A stretch of 64,000 bases of DNA from Nemertoderma westbladi (taxonomy: Eukaryota > Xenacoelomorpha > Nemertodermatida > Nemertodermatidae). The stretch lies in contig JAUCBJ010008420.1 in the NCBI GenBank assembly GCA_032718475.1, positions 1 through 64,000 on the forward strand. The letters are read 5' to 3'. The position numbers and the translations under genes are program-made. Shown here one piece after another: positions 1 through 11,246 of this stretch. The stretch's first letter is position 1. The number at the start of each line of letters is the position of its first letter. Under the pieces are notes generated by a model. That model searched no databases. It saw only the letters and a list, made by a program, of their open reading frames with translations, and was not told the DNA's origin.

Positions 1-2119
1 TGGACTGCTTTATGAGCTGTAATTTCACCTCGCTATCCAGGAATGACATGAGATCAGCGATGGTAGGGTCTCGTTGTTGTTGTTCCATCATATATAACAC
101 CTTCTTGTCCCAGCGTGTACCTACTCCACCCTTGGGCAAAGTAGACGCTAAGGCTCCTACAACCATAGAATTCTGGTATTCATGAGACTTACCTAACCAA
201 TCTAGTTGTCTACAGATCTCCTGAATCTCATCGGAAAACTCTATAATCCCGCTGCTAAGAAACTTTCGGGGCGCCATTAATTTCGCATATAAATACCTAG
301 CTATGTTAGTCCTATTACCATACCTGATGTTTAGTGTATCCCAAACTTGTCTTAATCCGTCTGGATGTCCAATAAACTTTAACGCCATTAACTTGGGAGA
401 TCCTTCCAAGCACTCGATGAGGTATCTAAGTTTTTCTCCATTAGATAGTACAGAGTTCTGTATGTTATCTTTGTAATATTCATTAAAAGGTAACCATTTC
501 ATCTCATCTCCATTGAACTTGACGATCTCTCCAACCTTTACCGCTTGCCGGGCTTCGGTTCTAGCCATTTGACGCGTAAAACTTTCTTGGGCCATCGTGC
601 TATTTAATATCGAGTTATCGGTATATAAATTTCTCGGATTATGATCAGTTCTATAGGGAATATCATTATCAACAGGTCTATAATTACCCTTAATAGGGTT
701 CACTATAGGAGTTTCTACTTCGCTAGCAGTATATATGCGTGTAGGCTCCACACCTTGCGCATGCAATACTTCAGACCTAACAGGTTGACACATTGTTACA
801 GAGGGTGGTGGTATACCCTTTTGGGTATTTACTAATTTATCGCGTTCAAGCGCGATACTTTGCTGCACTTCTTGCAACTCTAGCCTACTTTCCCTTACTG
901 TGCCCTTGAATTGCTGGACAGTCTCCTGCATCTGCCCGAGCAGGATATCCATCCCCCGCCGTCTCTCGTCCACCCATTCGACCGCCGAAGCGGGAGTCGC
1001 CAACGTTGTAGCGGGCGGACGAGGGACAACGGGCGACAAATTGTGAATATTTCGCTCGGGGTCCAGGACCTGAACTGTCTCTTGGGCAGTTCTGCAGGGC
1101 ACAGGTAGCTTAGTGCTATGCAGAGGGAATTTAGATGTAGTTTCAGGGAGCACATGCGTGTCTATCACCGAAGGGGTGATTTCAAGAACAGGCCTAATTA
1201 TTTCAGGCTCATCTACTATAGTAGGGAGTCTTTCTATTTTAATTATTTGGTCTGTGGGCTCTGTACTACCTACTTTGGTGTTATTTAGTTGCCTTCTAAC
1301 AGCTGGAGGCAAATCAGGCAATTTCTGCCGGTGGAATGTTCTTTTACGTCTGCTTAGGCGAGATCGATTTCCTCCGCCTTCGGTGTCGGTGGTATCGCCT
1401 TCCTCAGATGATGTATACCCCTGTCTCTTGGGAGTAGATCGACTCATCATCTGCATATTGCTCGCTGTTAACTGTTTATTGAAGTTGTCTTGCCTCTCTT
1501 GAAGATTTTCCAACTCTCGTTGGGTTGCCTCTTCAGATGCCCTCCGTTCTGCTTCTGCCACTGCCTCTGCTGTTTTTCTTTCGGCTTCTGCCGCTGCCAC
1601 TGCTGCTGCCGCTTTCCTTTCCGCTTCGGCCTCTGCCACTGCCACTGCTGCTGCTGCTTTCCTTTCCGCTTCGGCTTCTGCCACTGCTGCCTTTCTTTCC
1701 GCTTCGGCTTCTGCCACTGCTGCCTTTCTTTCCGCTTCTGCCTCTGCCACTGCTGCTGCTGCCTTTCTTTCCGCTTCTGCCTCTGCCACTGCTGCTGCCA
1801 CTGCCGCTGCCTTTCTATCTTCTATACGTTTTTTCTTTACTTGTTCTTCTTGGTCTCTAGCGATGCGGAGTTGTTCATCGAATTTAGCTTGGTTCGCCGC
1901 TAACCTATCCACATCAATTGCATCCAACACACGCTGGGCTCCTTCACTATTAGGGCTAAGCCCATCTAGTCTTCTCCGCAACTCTTCATCACCTACGAAA
2001 CGCTGATAGTCTGACAGATAGATGTCAATGGCATCCCTCTTATGCGGTTTCTCTGCTGTCACTTCGCTCTCGGTTGTATCTAGTAGACTGTCTGACAGGT
2101 TCTGCTTTGCGTCAGACAT
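1..2119 (-). CDS. BEL/Pao-type retrotransposon Gag (DUF1759-like), 3' end outside window
   Basis: The minus strand is open without a stop from the ATG at 2119 to the window edge, about 706 codons. Residues about 100-190 are a Glu/Ala/Arg-rich repeat (AEAEAERKAA-like) that should form a long helix or coiled coil. Residues about 190-330 are charged and Pro-rich linker. From about residue 510 the sequence resembles the Gag region of BEL/Pao elements (DUF1759): FNGDEMKWLPF, then LSNGEKLRYLIECLEG and a VWDTLNIRYGN block. In that family the protein forms the capsid and is usually followed by protease, RT, RNase H and integrase, which would lie before base 1 here. The intact frame suggests a young insertion. 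Family assignment rests on recalled motif pattern, not a search. Confidence 0.75.
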   Translation of the reverse strand, partial: MSDAKQNLSDSLLDTTESEVTAEKPHKRDAIDIYLSDYQRFVGDEELRRRLDGLSPNSEGAQRVLDAIDVDRLAANQAKFDEQLRIARDQEEQVKKKRIEDRKAAAVAAAVAEAEAERKAAAAVAEAEAERKAAVAEAEAERKAAVAEAEAERKAAAAVAVAEAEAERKAAAAVAAAEAERKTAEAVAEAERRASEEATQRELENLQERQDNFNKQLTASNMQMMSRSTPKRQGYTSSEEGDTTDTEGGGNRSRLSRRKRTFHRQKLPDLPPAVRRQLNNTKVGSTEPTDQIIKIERLPTIVDEPEIIRPVLEITPSVIDTHVLPETTSKFPLHSTKLPVPCRTAQETVQVLDPERNIHNLSPVVPRPPATTLATPASAVEWVDERRRGMDILLGQMQETVQQFKGTVRESRLELQEVQQSIALERDKLVNTQKGIPPPSVTMCQPVRSEVLHAQGVEPTRIYTASEVETPIVNPIKGNYRPVDNDIPYRTDHNPRNLYTDNSILNSTMAQESFTRQMARTEARQAVKVGEIVKFNGDEMKWLPFNEYYKDNIQNSVLSNGEKLRYLIECLEGSPKLMALKFIGHPDGLRQVWDTLNIRYGNRTNIARYLYAKLMAPRKFLSSGIIEFSDEIQEICRQLDWLGKSHEYQNSMVVGALASTLPKGGVGTRWDKKVLYMMEQQQRDPTIADLMSFLDSEVKLQLIKQS
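1555..1820 (-). repeat. Codon-level tandem repeat in the Gag coding region
   Basis: The plus strand shows repeated blocks of the type GCTTCGGCTTCTGCCACTGC, 36-51 bp apart and six or seven copies. They encode alternating Ala-rich and Glu-rich stretches in the Gag frame. Block lengths are multiples of three, so the frame is kept. Confidence 0.7.
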
Positions 2120-2204
2120 GCTTATGTGTACAGTTGAATGTCTACTGCTGTATTACAGTCTGAGCAAGTCTAGTAACTCAGTATTAACTGCTAGCCTAGT
2201 AATT

Positions 2205-2510
2205 AATTACCGGTACTGCTACTCAGTGTAGCGTGATATATAATATATTAGAATACCGGTATGCTTATAGTATATATAACTATTATTACAGACTAGGTTT
2301 ATCACCGAATACCGGTATAATTTTAGCACAAATATATATAAATATATAATAGGCCTATCGTGGATACCGGTATGCAGTTTACACTTATAGTGTATATATA
2401 TAAGTATAATTACAGACTAGAATTAATTACAGAATACCGGTATGATTTCAACCTAAAATTTATAGAAATAAATATAATAAGCCTATTGTAGATACCGGTA
2501 TGTCAATTAT
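2205..2510. repeat. ACCGGT-centred tandem repeat (about 125-bp unit)
   Basis: The palindrome ATACCGGTAT or a close form recurs at about 2209, 2253, 2312, 2369, 2437 and 2495. The sequence between them alternates between two related spacer types, giving a unit of about 125 bp present roughly twice. More ACCGGT sites are scattered to about 4,260. Confidence 0.7.
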
Positions 2511-3444
2511 TTTAGAATAATTGAATTTCTGAACTTTAGGGTTACTTGGTTACTTTAACTTACTTTATTACCGTTATTTAAGCAGTAGTCCAACTGATAT
2601 TGAGACCTAATTGTTGTATGGCAGGCCTACTATTTATAAATCGTTTGAGTTGATTTATAATATATATATATATACCCTGATAAGGGGTTTTGTTACAATA
2701 TTGAAATAGATGTTATTATTTCATGGGGTAATCACTACACAAAGCGGTGCGCTTTCAGTGAAGTGTTACGTATAGGACACTAAAACAAATAATTCTAATT
2801 TACCTAAGTTACTTAATACTACAAATTACGTACAATTCGGGTTGAGATTACAATCTCTAAATAAACACAAAAATTTACAAAAAACACAAATACGAAATTT
2901 TAGGGTAATTTTACAAGAAGTCTACAAACCAGCCTAACAAAGGGTTAGAAAACTGGTTATTACAACGGACAGGATACTACGGTATTTGAAATAATAAGTA
3001 GTAGTAAATACACTGCGTTGTCCAGATAGGAAAATACCACCGCCTGACGACCTATAGCCGTATCGCTATAGGTTCTACGTTATGTATCACGGAGTGTTCC
3101 TACCTAGAAGTTAATAGAGCTAATCGAATGTGCCTATCAACCACTTTACAACACAAATATAATGCCTACACTAATTACTTCGGAAAGTACTGTACACTAA
3201 ACCCTAAATTAGGTACGAGTACTTGTACAACAGATAATCAGTAGTTAAATATACTTGAACAGCTAAAAGAACCACGGCATCTGCTGGAGTGACCGATGCA
3301 CAAAATCACCAGTCTTTACCTACGCCGAGCAGCCCGTATAGTACCGGGGTTAATTTAACTATAGCGGTATGTATAACAAACACAATTACTGTAGGAACAA
3401 ACTTAGGGAATGAATGTTGCGGATAATCGCATAAACTCTGAATA

Positions 3445-3965
3445 ATAAATATTACGCTACGCGTACAAACTACTCAAACAAAATACAGACCGAACACTGA
3501 CAGACTACTATCAAGCCTAAACAAACTACGGTATATGCAGACTCCGAAATGATTAGGGAGTATGCGCTCTAACCCAGTAGTGCGACTTATTCTTTAGTTG
3601 GGGGTTTACCTTACAGCGTTCGCTGCCCCTACTTCCTAACCGTACTTAATCGGACAGATGATCTACACACGCGGCAATCCGTTAAGACCTAATAACAGCC
3701 AGACAACTATCCAGCCTACAAATTATCTAAATAAAATTATACGCTACCCGTACAGACTTACACAAACAAAGTACAGACTAAACGATGGCAGACTACTCTC
3801 AAGCCTAAATAAACTACAGGACATGCAGACTCCGAAATGATTAGGGAGTATGCGCTCTAACCCAGTAGTGCGACTTATTCTTTAGTTGGGGGTTTACCTC
3901 ACTGCGTTCGCTGCCCCTACTTCCTAATCGTACTTAATCGGACAGGTGATCTACACACACTGCAA
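3445..3965. repeat. Tandem duplication, period about 288-290 bp
   Basis: The block with TCCGAAATGATTAGGGAG and TTAGTTGGGGGTTTACC occurs at about 3542-3665 and again at 3830-3955, with matching flanks upstream (about 3445 and 3733). A third, partial and more diverged copy starts near 3958. It lies in the retrotransposon leader. Confidence 0.75.
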
Positions 3966-5534
3966 TCCGTTCGGACTTAACAGCAATCAGACAACAGCTC
4001 AGCCTACAAATCGTCTGTACAATCTGATCAGGTTTACACGCCTTCTGTTCAATACTGGCCTACAAACAAATAAAACTGACAGAAATAAGTAAGCTCCAAA
4101 AGAAACAAGGGGTGTACAGTCCCTAATCTCTTAAACAGCCTACCGGTATACAACAATCAAATCGAATAATACTAGTGTACTTATACGGCAGTACCGGTTC
4201 TAGCGGTTGGGCCTACTGACCTACAGGTGTACTGTTCAGGTTTACCGGTTGACCGGTACTTTCAACTTTATTGCTTACTGCAATAAAGAAGCTATATCCT
4301 TTAATGTTCGCGCTTTCAGACCTTTGGCAGTTTAACCCGCCAAATTAGGATGTCTTCTAGATATTAAATCGGTTTTTAGTCTATGACAAGTATTTGATTC
4401 ACTACACTAGTCGAAACCAATCTGTGCGCGATCATTCACCCGCTGGATATTCCCGGGAGATTGGGTTCGACGGTTTAATTTTATTGCTATGTAAGCCTAA
4501 TGTATTATTCGACTGACAGTATTATATAATCTCTGACAATATTATTCACCTTCGGGAAATATTAACAGTTCCTTTAGGACGTGGCGCTTTATCTATATAA
4601 ACAGAGTTATGACTTAAACTACTCACAACGATATGGCTTAATTATAATTCACATATATGGCGCATTCTTTGGGAATTGCTTCTTTAACAGACTCACTCAT
4701 ACACAATGCTGCACAATACTGCACACTAATCTGCCAATCTTCACTGATTTTAATCACATATAAAAGGAACACAGACTGACTCATGTAGGGTCTATCAAAT
4801 AACATTAGATTCACTTCAAACCACTTTAACATAAGTCACAATCGTTTATCTGTAACCCTTCTCTCTTACCTTCGGTATATCAAGAATATTGGGTTTCGGG
4901 GTTATTTATCGTTATTCCAAATATAATTATTCATCAACCATATTATGAAGAACTGACGTTAAATAGCAGTATAAAACAACAATGAAAACACTGATTGTTA
5001 TGAGTTTGCAATGTTTCAGCAGTCAGCATGTATGATCAGTCAGCAGTCCGCAGTTAAAGGATATATGCCCTTTATAATTAAACCTACTAGTGTAAGACTA
5101 AAAAACAGTAAAGCACAAAATACTTCCAAGCCGTTCTTTCTTTGGCTCAGGACTGAATGTAAACACTGCACATAGGCATTGCGTCATTTCTCAGAAATTT
5201 TCTGTACAAGGAGCCACAAAAACGCTCTAATTGGCTGACTGAACTGAGAGACGCCGTAGAACAAAGGAAATCAACACGTATGAATGTCAGCTGTTAACCG
5301 TAGTCATAGTAACTACTGTTCAAGAGTAGCTATCACCCCTTTGCGTCACGAATTGCCATAGAATCATAAAACATGCCCCCCACAGTACACATACGGAGGA
5401 AACAGGTCTCAGATCCTCCAAAAACACCGATACAGCAATAATACGGTCTCTTACACTTATTAAATCAACTACAGAGTATTTTAATGTAAAAGATAATAAA
5501 AATAACGGGGCAATTCAGCAAAGGCTTTTACAAC

Positions 5535-5920
5535 AGTGTTCGATATTCCGCAGACAAAGCTATGTTGGTCGATGTTCCCCCAGACAAAGTTATGATTGTC
5601 GATGTTCCCCTAGACAAAGCTATGATGGTCGATGTTCCTACAGACATAGCTACGATTGTCGATGTTCCCCTAGACAAGGCTACAGTGTTCGATGATCCCG
5701 CAGACAAAGCTATGTTGGTCGATGTTCCCCCAGACAAATCTACGAGTGTCAATGTTCCTGCAGACATAGCTACGATTGTCGATGTTCCCCCAGACAAGGC
5801 TACAGTGTTCGATATTCCCGCAGACAAAGCTATGTTGGTCGATGTTCCCCCAGACAAAGCTACGATTGTCGATGTTCCCCCAGAAAAAGCTACAGTGTTC
5901 GATGTTCCCCCCAGTCAAGC
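5535..5920 (+). repeat. 30-bp minisatellite coding for a 10-residue repeat
   Basis: About 13 copies of a 30-bp unit like GATGTTCCCCCAGACAAAGC encode VDVPPDKAML-type decapeptides. The first copy lacks one base and so is out of frame with the rest. Three or four further degenerate copies occur at 6035-6155 in the same frame. Confidence 0.85.
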
Positions 5921-7553
5921 AATATATTTATGTAAAGAACTTCTATATGAAATCAATAGTAACATAGAAAGTGAGTGTGACAACTGTTGTATCAATGTGT
6001 CAAATTTTTATGGGTTTTCTTTGGACAGTATGGTTTGTGATATGCCCCTGGACAAAGCTACTATTGTAGATGTTCCTCCAGCCAGTGCTATGATGGTTGA
6101 TGTTCCCCCTGACGTAGCTGCGATGGTCCAAGTTCCCCCAGAGAATGCTATGGCGAGGAAATCTAGAAATAAAGAACCTCTGTATGGACTCGATGAGAAC
6201 ATAGAAAGTGACTGCGATGACTCCTATTTAGATGAAGATTACTCACCTTCAGAATATAGTTATTTGTCTGATTCTGAGTTTTTTGAGGATTATGATATTT
6301 TTCAAGGTTCACCTTCTCAGAGTAATAATTTTGAAGAAGGAGACGATAACATAGAATGTGTACCTGAAGATTTTATTGTGGATGGGCACCACCAGAAGAT
6401 GATGGTGTTGTTAATGTAAGCATAAAGCACTAAAAGTGCAAGAGACTGATAGTAAAGAAGAATCGGAATTCAGGCCAACCGTATTTGAGCGAGAAGTCCC
6501 GTAAAGAGTTTAGTTCTCGTCGTGTCCTTGGTACAAGATGTAACTGCGCCCTTCGCAACACCAAGGAAATTAAAGACTGTAGGTTAGTTAATGAGGAAGT
6601 TCGCAAGAATCTTATGGAATCGTTTTATGATCTTGGCAGTTTAGAGGAGCAGCGTAAATATATATTGCGCCATGTTAGATCTACATCACTTTGTGAACCA
6701 AAGGGGAAAAAGAAACAAACTCTTAATTACACACTATTTAAAGATGGTGAATACGTTTCTGTTTGCAAACAACAAAACTTTTAATATAAGCGAGAAATTT
6801 GTTTATACAACCATCAAGAAGCTGTCCGCAGATGGTGTCTTGGAAGGGGAGAAACGAGGTGGTCGAGTAGCATCTCTAAAAGTGAAAGATGAGTTTCTTG
6901 AAACAAGAACAAGTGAGCATATTGATAGATTTCCAAAGGTCGATGCACATTATACCAGGAAAGATTCCAAGAAGAATTATTTATCGGAGGATCTTTGTGT
7001 TCCAAAGATGTTCAGAATGTATAAAGCTGAAGAAAAGAGAGCAGGAAATCCTGCTGCTTCCTTTAGTAAATATTATAACGTCTTTCAATCGAAAAACCTA
7101 GCTATCCATCACCCAAAGAAAAATTTGTGTGGTCTTTGCGAAACGCACCGTAGTGCTGTAAAGACCCAAAATATTGTTGGTGGTGAGATTAATGCTGAGC
7201 TGAAAGAAGAGTACGAGCAGCACACTAGTGAAAAGTTGAAATATAGAGAGATAAAAGAGGATTTAACAAAAAGAGCAAAAGCTGATGAATGTAACCAAAT
7301 CGCCGCAGCTTCATTTGACCTTGAGCAGGTCATTTACCTTCCAAAATCCAACAGGGCGGAAATCTTTTATAAGAGACGTTTAGCAAATTATAGTTTTACA
7401 ATTTATAATCTGGCTTCAAAAGACGTACATTGCTATTTGTGGCATGAAGCAGTCGCTCAGCGGGGATCGAATGAAATCTCATCATTTCTTAATAAGTGGC
7501 TTCATTTCCAAGATGGTAGGGGAGTGACAGTGTTGTATGATGAGAGTATTTAA
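5562..7553 (+). pseudogene. DDE transposase-like gene with N-terminal decapeptide repeat, frameshifted and truncated
   Basis: Three open stretches succeed each other on the plus strand: 5562-6419, 6485-6784 and 6672-7553. The first is the decapeptide repeat followed by an acidic Asp/Glu/Ser region. The second carries a Cys-containing segment (GTRCNCAL). The third carries NISEKFVY, then HIDRFPKVDAHYTRKDSKKNY, a CxxC zinc pair (LCGLCETH) and FYKRRLANYSFTIYNL. The last motifs match a family of transposase-like proteins common in invertebrate genomes, in which the FD...YKR and YLWHE regions belong to an RNase H-like fold. A frame change near 6775 joins parts two and three. The later catalytic part (SDxCxGQNRN in relatives) is absent after VTVLYDE, so the gene looks dead. 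I infer a mobile-element origin. Confidence 0.6.
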
Positions 7554-8290
7554 CATTGGAAGTAAGTGTGGCATCATCTCTGCCTTATATTAACAGCAAA
7601 GAGAGCGAGAGTGGAGCCTTTGGATTGCCTTTAGTGTTTTGTGTTTCACGTCCAACAATAACTTTAATACTTTACAATATGAGCACAGTGTTGTACCCAC
7701 CCACTTGCATAAAAATAAATGTATCATAAATTTTCTGTCAAGTTCAACTCTACTCTCATTGTTTTGGGCAAATTAGTTAATATTGCATATTGAAATATAA
7801 ATAAAACATCAATATAACAATATTAGTAAGGTTTCTTACATTTTAGTTCATATTTTTATAAACATTAATAGGTCGTATTACAAGATAATCATTGACTAAC
7901 TTTTTGACGAACAGACGTTTTGGAAAATTTTTCTTATACGACCTTTCGTCAAATTAAAATTATTTAGAAATACCATATAAGGCCGTTTGCTTTTTACTGT
8001 ATAGTGTTTAATACTGAAGATATGAATACGACCTTTTGTCAAAACATAGTTCCACCTTTTATGAACTCAAATACCCAATAAAGTCAAAATCGCAAAAGTT
8101 GCCAATGCGACTGTTCGTCATGGTGCCATCGAAGTAAGAGTTCTCAAACTTGTATTTTTCGGCGATGGGTGAAAAGTTTTGTGCCATCACCAATTTTTTT
8201 AAAATAAGCAGATTCTTGCCTTATACGGGTTTATGAGGGTCCTGAAACCGATAGAATCAATAAAAACAGCACTGGATATCTCAAACGAAC
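7554..8290. other. No gene seen
   Basis: AT-rich sequence without a convincing ORF. The phrase TACGACCTTTCGTCAAA and a near copy ATACGACCTTTTGTCAAA occur at about 7937 and 8027. Confidence 0.5.
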
Positions 8291-8564
8291 GGGTCAATAT
8301 GACCCCCCGGTATTTGTACAACATTTAGCCCGGTACTATTAGGTTAACGTTAACCAAACATTAACATTAAGGGGGGGGGGGGGGGGGTAGTCGGATTTGG
8401 CAACCTTTTGGTAAGGTAAAATATACCATAGTATATCATTGGATACTAGGACATATATATATATTCTGAAAGGTAATTGGACGGGCTTTCCATTTCTGTG
8501 GTCACACATCTAAAATACTCGCTTCTGATTGGCTAATAGCCAATTAAACGAAATTTTGATTGGT

Positions 8565-8890
8565 CCGTTCTTAAAATGTATCTCCTCCAACAATTTTGAG
8601 TATTTTGGTCTGAAAATTGGTGAGTACGTGCACTGACTATCCCTTTACAGAATCCTTAGAGGAATTTTTGAATTTCGTTTTCAAAATCATTTTATTGCAC
8701 TTTTTGTGACACGAAGTCATCAAATTTTCATTTTTATAGACTACATAAGCTTTAATCGAACTTTTCTCGAAAACTAGAGCGAAATTCAAAAATCCATCTA
8801 AGGGTTCTGTTCAGGAGAGACAGGGCTTTCAAACAAAAAAAAATTAGCCAAATTGGATAAAGATTGAAGGAGGAGATACATTTTTAGTGA
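8565..8890. repeat. Imperfect inverted repeat
   Basis: AAAATGTATCTCCTCC at 8573 faces GGAGGAGATACATTTTT at 8868. Closer in, TTAGAGGAATTTTTGAATTTCG faces its reverse complement at about 8775-8800, so the stretch can fold into a long hairpin. Confidence 0.6.
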
Positions 8891-9044
8891 CTAAAAGTGT
8901 CCAAAAAATGAAATAGGAGTAAATGACAAAAACAAAATGTCCTTTTTTGAACCTTACCGCGAAAACTGTCTGTGAATATCAAAGAATGTCAGTTTAATAA
9001 TGTCCGTCAGTTAGAATGATAAACTAACAAGAAATTTCGATATA

Positions 9045-9315
9045 GGGTTTCGGGGTCGGAGATTTCATTTCTGATGTTAATTTTTATGTTTGGCAGAATC
9101 TAGACTGTCTGTCTGTCGGTCTGTATGTCTGTCTGTTTGTCCATCAGTTGTCCGTCTAATTTTAATAAATCACACCAGCTAGCTAAAATTTCCATTGTGG
9201 GGGTTTTCGGGGTCGGGCATTTCATTTCCAATATCAATTTTTATGTTTGATAGAGTCTAGGCTGTCTGTCTGTCGGTCTGTCTGCTAGTTGTCTGTCCGC
9301 TGGTCTGTCCGTCAA
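9045..9315. repeat. Direct duplication (about 157 bp) with CTGT-rich tracts
   Basis: TTTCGGGGTCGG, then ATTTCATTTC, AATTTTTATGTTTG and GACTGTCTGTCTGTCGGTC, occurs twice, starting at about 9048 and 9206. A looser relative of this CTGT/CCGT-rich style is seen at 63,440-63,640. Confidence 0.7.
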
Positions 9316-9318
9316 AAC

Positions 9319-9460
9319 TGGTTTATATGGCTTCCAGCAAACATGAAAAAGCCAAAATGCATGTAACCTGGTTTATATGGCTTCCAGCAAACATGAAAAA
9401 GCCAAAATTATGTAACCTGGTTTGTATGGCTTCCAGTAAACATCAAAAAAGCCAATCCCC
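9319..9460. repeat. Three tandem copies of a 46-47-bp unit
   Basis: CTGGTTTATATGGCTTCCAG followed by CAAACATGAAAAAGCCAAAA is present three times in a row, the third copy most diverged. Confidence 0.8.
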
Positions 9461-9587
9461 CTGCCCTTCCTGCAACACGTTGACGTCGTGGCAGAGCTTA
9501 AAACTGAATTTGGATACTTCAGTTGAACTAAGGCTGCAGGAAATATCATTTGATGGAATCAGCTAAATCAAATATGTCATATAGAAC

Positions 9588-9916
9588 GAAAAGTGCAATT
9601 AGTGTAAAAAAAACAGCCAAGACTTGGTCAGATTTTTTAATAAGTGCCACCATCGGATTCAGCGACCTGAAAAACCCCACAAGAATTATAAGTGGCGTTA
9701 TAAGACAAAACTCCGAGATTTTGAAATTTTCTATGGTCCGAAAAGTGCAAGTAGTGAAAAAAAAAACAGCCAAGACTTGGTCAGATATTTTAATAAGTGC
9801 CACCATCGGATTCAGCGACCTAAAAAACCCCACAAGAATTATAATTGGTGTAATAAGACAAATCTGTGTGATTTTGACATTTTTTATGGTACGAAAAGTG
9901 CAAGTAGTGAAAAAAG
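9588..9916. repeat. Two tandem copies of a unit of about 164 bp
   Basis: CAGCCAAGACTTGGTCAGAT, then AATAAGTGCCACCATCGGAT and ACCCCACAAGAATTATAA, occurs at about 9614 and 9768. It accounts for the apparent ORFs on both strands here, which I do not regard as genes. Confidence 0.85.
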
Positions 9917-10429
9917 CCAAATATCTCGAAAACGAAAAGTGATATTGCGAAACCGCGTCAAGATTTGAAATCTACATACAATTTCGGTCTTAATGAAATA
10001 ATAAAAAAAAAAATGATTTTTTTTCACCAAATTCGACTACCCCCCCCTTAACCCTATTAGTACCGGGCTATAACATGTTGTACAAATACCGGGTGGGGGT
10101 CATATTGACACCCTCCCACCCCCCCTCTAAAATCTACAAATATTTACGAAAACGTCTGATTTTTTGTTTGTACGTAGGTATCACTTGTCTGGATCCGACC
10201 GAAAAAAAAAAATTTCGAATTTTCCATTTGTTTCAGAATTATAATAAAAAAACCACGGGAGGGGGTCATATTGACCCCCCACCGGGTTTAATAAGGTTAA
10301 AGCCTGTTAAACATTGGATAACTGTTGGTTACCCACCCAGCCTGTTCAAAAATTGGACAACTGTTCGATAGCCTGTTCAAAGTAAATAGCTGGTAATAAA
10401 AAAAAGTGAATACCTGTTAAATACCCGAG

Positions 10430-10640
10430 TGAAAAACATTTATCACCGGGGTGAAAAATATTTATCAGCGGGGTGAAATACATTTATCACCCAGTGAGAA
10501 TTATTTATCAGCGGGATGAAAAACATTTATTACCCGTTGAAAAACATTTAATACGCGGGTGAAAAATATTTATCACCCGGGTGAAAAACATGTATTACCA
10601 GTGTGAAAAACAATTTTTACCCGGGTGTAAAACATATATA
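10430..10640. repeat. Degenerate minisatellite, unit about 21-22 bp
   Basis: About ten copies of GTGAAAAACATTTATCACCC-like sequence with base changes and small indels. Looser CCTGTTCAAA repeats precede it at about 10300-10390. Confidence 0.8.
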
Positions 10641-10835
10641 TTAAATGTCTTGTATTAAATTACAAACCCATAAGATGCGGGCAAATGGAGGCACAAAGTT
10701 AAAATCAAATAGCATTCATAATTATTAGCATAACAGTAAAATTGACTTATTTATGACTGTTCAGTTCGGGATCAACTTAAAAATAAATAAAGTTATATAT
10801 AAAATTTAAAAAGTGTCTAACAAATTTAGACCTTA

Positions 10836-11246
10836 GCGAGCACGCCCAACTCCCGGTTCCGTACGTAGCAAAGAGTTTAGGTCGCATCGATCAAAAACCT
10901 CAATTAGCTTTGTGGAGCTTCGTTCCGGACAATCGAATAGGAAGTGATGGCCAGTTTCTATTGCTCCGCATATGCAGAGGTTTGACTCTAGGTCGCCGTA
11001 GAGATGCCTCATGTACGCGGTATTGGCCTGCCCGAGGATCAAGCCCAATACAAACGATTCCTGAACTCTACAACATCTCAGATTTATTGGTTCAAGAGGT
11101 GGAGATCCGATATTTTCGGAATTAACGGATTTAGCCACTAACATGTTTCTCCAAAGTTTGCACAAATACTTATCGGTACCGTGTTTCTTAATACGGTTTC
11201 GTGATACATAACTATCAGGTGAAATTTGGTGAAAATAATTCTGCAC
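10836..11246 (-). pseudogene. LINE polymerase C-terminal fragment
   Basis: A 137-codon minus-strand ORF contains LGLILGQANTAYMRHLYG, followed by a CxCG...ETGHHFLFDCPE zinc-knuckle-like motif. That is the typical C-terminal tail after the RT/RNase H of Jockey-, I- or CR1-like LINEs. No RT domain precedes it, so it is a 5'-truncated copy. The clade cannot be settled from this tail. Confidence 0.6.

Larger units (their letters stand above)
2120..5530 (-). other. Untranslated leader and possible 5' LTR of the BEL/Pao element
   Basis: No ORF here looks coding. The stretch lies upstream of the Gag start on the same strand and holds several tandem repeats, so it is probably the 5' leader and LTR. 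I could not place the LTR ends or the primer-binding site, because the partner LTR is outside the window. A minus-strand TGTTGTA at 5534 is one possible LTR start, but this is a guess. Confidence 0.35.
8296..10110. mobile_element. Non-autonomous TIR element, about 1.8 kb
   Basis: Sequence at 8296-8400 (GGGTCAATATGACCC, then a GTATTTGTACAACATTTAG block, CCCGGTACTATTAGG, a poly-G run and GTAGTCGG) returns in reverse complement at about 10025-10110. The inside has no transposase, only tandem repeats and inverted repeats. The right side continues with another copy of the terminus at 10258-10300. Exact ends and target duplication are unclear. Confidence 0.6.

Noticed and set aside
1490-1903. Plus-strand Cys/Phe-rich ORFs over the Gag repeat
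   Set aside because: Shadow of the codon repeat in the minus-strand Gag frame.
5528-5918. Minus-strand ORFs over the decapeptide repeat
   Set aside because: Shadow frames of a 30-bp repeat. Only the plus frame runs on into the acidic region and the transposase-like part.
9546-9968. Overlapping ORFs on both strands
   Set aside because: They arise from a two-copy tandem repeat inside a non-autonomous element and resemble no protein.
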